From: Candidatus Azophilus lithoversatilis
GTDB lineage: Bacteria > Pseudomonadota > Gammaproteobacteria > Pseudomonadales > Azotimanducaceae
Assembly: GCA_028278675.1 (NCBI GenBank)
Contig: JAQAJJ010000025.1
Span: forward strand, 1-51,630
DNA length: 51,630 nt
Reading direction: 5' to 3'
Position 1 is the first letter of the stretch, and each line of letters begins with the position of its first letter. The position numbers and the translations under genes are program-made. This document shows positions 50,671-51,630 of the stretch, in pieces. The notes under the pieces were generated by a model. The model was not told the origin of the DNA, made no database searches, and saw only the letters and a list, made by a program, of their open reading frames with translations.

Positions 50671-51453
50671 TCAACGACCCACGAAGTTGCCCGGTCGGCG
50701 CTCGGCCACCGCCCGCACGCCCTCCTTGTGATCCTCGGTTTGCTGTAGGCGGTGCTGCTCCACAAACTCGTGGTCGGTTTGCCGCTTCGCCGCCTCGGCG
50801 ATGCCTTGGCGCATGGTGGCTCGCACCGAGAGCAGGGCTAGGGGCGCGTTTTCGGCGATCTCCTCCGCCAGCTTAAGGGCCCGGGTGCGCAGATCGTCCC
50901 GCTCGACGAGGGCATCAGCCAAGCCCCACTCGTAGGCCGTGGCGCCGTCGATGCGCCGGCCGGTCAGAAACATGAGGTTGGCCTTCTGTTGACCGATCAG
51001 CTGGGGCAGGGTGTGGGTCAGCCCAAAGCCGGGGTGGAAGCCGAGCTTCACGAAATTGGCGGTGAACCGGGCTTCCGGGCAGACCACCCGGAAGTCGGGC
51101 ATTACCGCCAGCCCGAAGCCACCGCCCACCGCGGCGCCCTGAATGGCGGCGATGACGGGTTTCTTGCAGGCGAACAGCCGCACTGCAGCGCTATACAGCG
51201 GATTGCCGTCCTGCTCCCGCCGGGCGGCGCGTTCGGCCCGCTGGCTGCGGTCGCCGAAGTTGGCCCCGGCGCAAAAGTGCTTGCCTTGGGCGGCGAGCAC
51301 CAGAGTGCGCACGTTGGGGTCGGCGTCAAGCGCCTCGAAGGCGTCGCCCAAGGCGTCGATGAGGCGCACGTCAAAGAAATTGTTGGGTGGACGCTGGATT
51401 TCCACCAGCGCCACATGGCCAGTGCAGGTCACTTGCAAGTCTTCAAACTGCAA
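50671..51453 (-). CDS. Crotonase-family protein lacking both hydratase glutamates
   Basis: A 260-residue enoyl-CoA hydratase/isomerase fold: oxyanion-hole segments GKHFCAGANF and IQGAAVGGGFGLAVMPDFRV. In enoyl-CoA hydratase the two catalytic glutamates lie in the PE-x-x-LG and A-x-E-M segments. Here these read ANFVKLGFHPG and ANLMFLTG, so both are absent. The protein is more likely an isomerase, thioesterase or other crotonase-fold enzyme than a hydratase. Confidence 0.85.
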   Translation of the reverse strand: MQFEDLQVTCTGHVALVEIQRPPNNFFDVRLIDALGDAFEALDADPNVRTLVLAAQGKHFCAGANFGDRSQRAERAARREQDGNPLYSAAVRLFACKKPVIAAIQGAAVGGGFGLAVMPDFRVVCPEARFTANFVKLGFHPGFGLTHTLPQLIGQQKANLMFLTGRRIDGATAYEWGLADALVERDDLRTRALKLAEEIAENAPLALLSVRATMRQGIAEAAKRQTDHEFVEQHRLQQTEDHKEGVRAVAERRPGNFVGR

Positions 51454-51555
51454 AGCGGTTCACTCCCTCGGTTCAGCAGGGCATCGAATGGCCTCTAACA
51501 TTGGCGAGCCATGTTAGCCGAGATCGGATGAGTTGGCGCAGCAACTTGAACGTTT

Positions 51556-51625
51556 CGCCGAAGGCGGCGCGCCCGCCCCGGGTTTTGCGCGGGCGAAACT
51601 CGATCACGCCGCCGAAGGCGGCGCC
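51556..51625. repeat. Two GC-rich palindromic repeats at the window end
   Basis: CGCCGAAGGCGGCGC at 51556-51570 recurs within CGCCGCCGAAGGCGGCGCC at 51607-51625. Each can form a GCCG(C)C-GAA-GGCGGC hairpin. They follow the crotonase gene's promoter side; the function is unknown. Confidence 0.6.
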
Positions 51626-51630
51626 CCCGC

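Overview
The window is a GC-rich (roughly 60-65%) chromosomal segment of a Gram-negative bacterium. A TonB-dependent outer-membrane receptor, a TRAP transporter, a three-gene proton-translocating transhydrogenase, a lipoprotein with a PAP2 domain and a MATE pump suggest an aerobic, probably marine or host-associated proteobacterium, most likely gammaproteobacterial. The taxonomic call is an inference from gene style, not from a marker gene. No rRNA, tRNA, CRISPR array, prophage or intact insertion sequence was seen.

Layout. (1) 0-9.5 kb: an alpha/beta hydrolase; a tightly coupled operon for a gliding-type ABC exporter (ATPase, a fused GldF-GldG protein, a DUF4340 protein) followed by a PAP2 lipoprotein, a HAD phosphatase and a GST; then an AAA_14/DUF4143 ATPase with a palindrome over its start codon, and an orphan HigA-like antitoxin. 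(2) 9.7-16.7 kb: a quinone oxidoreductase and a complete form II (AYRGAGR) carbon-monoxide-dehydrogenase-like set coxG-S-L-M, a nitroreductase and a MarR regulator. (3) 16.8-25.2 kb: pntAa-pntAb-pntB, a Phd/VapC toxin-antitoxin pair, a dctPQM TRAP transporter, a double-hotdog MaoC-like protein and a PurN-like formyltransferase. (4) 25.2-48.7 kb: a catabolic island of divergent operons. (5) 48.7-51.6 kb: gene debris, a MATE transporter, a crotonase-family protein and GC-rich palindromes.

The main discovery candidate is in part 4. Around 37-41 kb four adjacent genes look like bacterial counterparts of the plant chlorophyll-breakdown (PAO/phyllobilin) pathway: a chlorophyllase-like alpha/beta hydrolase, a red chlorophyll catabolite reductase (RCCR)-like protein, a Rieske non-haem-iron oxygenase in the position of pheophorbide a oxygenase, and a short-chain dehydrogenase strongly resembling chlorophyll b reductase (NOL/NYC1). 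A second RCCR-like paralogue lies 9 kb away, translationally coupled to a tandem nitrilase. Around them are an internally duplicated histidine-rich 320-aa protein of unknown function, two paralogous Asp/Glu-racemase-superfamily enzymes that differ at the catalytic cysteine, an isochorismatase-family amidohydrolase, flavin enzymes, an MFS carrier, a HemJ/CopD-like membrane protein, a TonB receptor, a CoA-transferase and a GntR regulator with two visible operators. My reading is a system that imports a chlorophyll-derived or other tetrapyrrole, opens it, reduces the linear product, and degrades the pyrrole-derived acids and amides. The family resemblances are recalled, not computed, and the substrate is inference.

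A second notable feature is an 87-bp intergenic repeat with a conserved nested dyad, present as single, tandem and decayed copies at five places. It can be read as a 29-residue peptide but one copy carries a frame-breaking 22-bp deletion.
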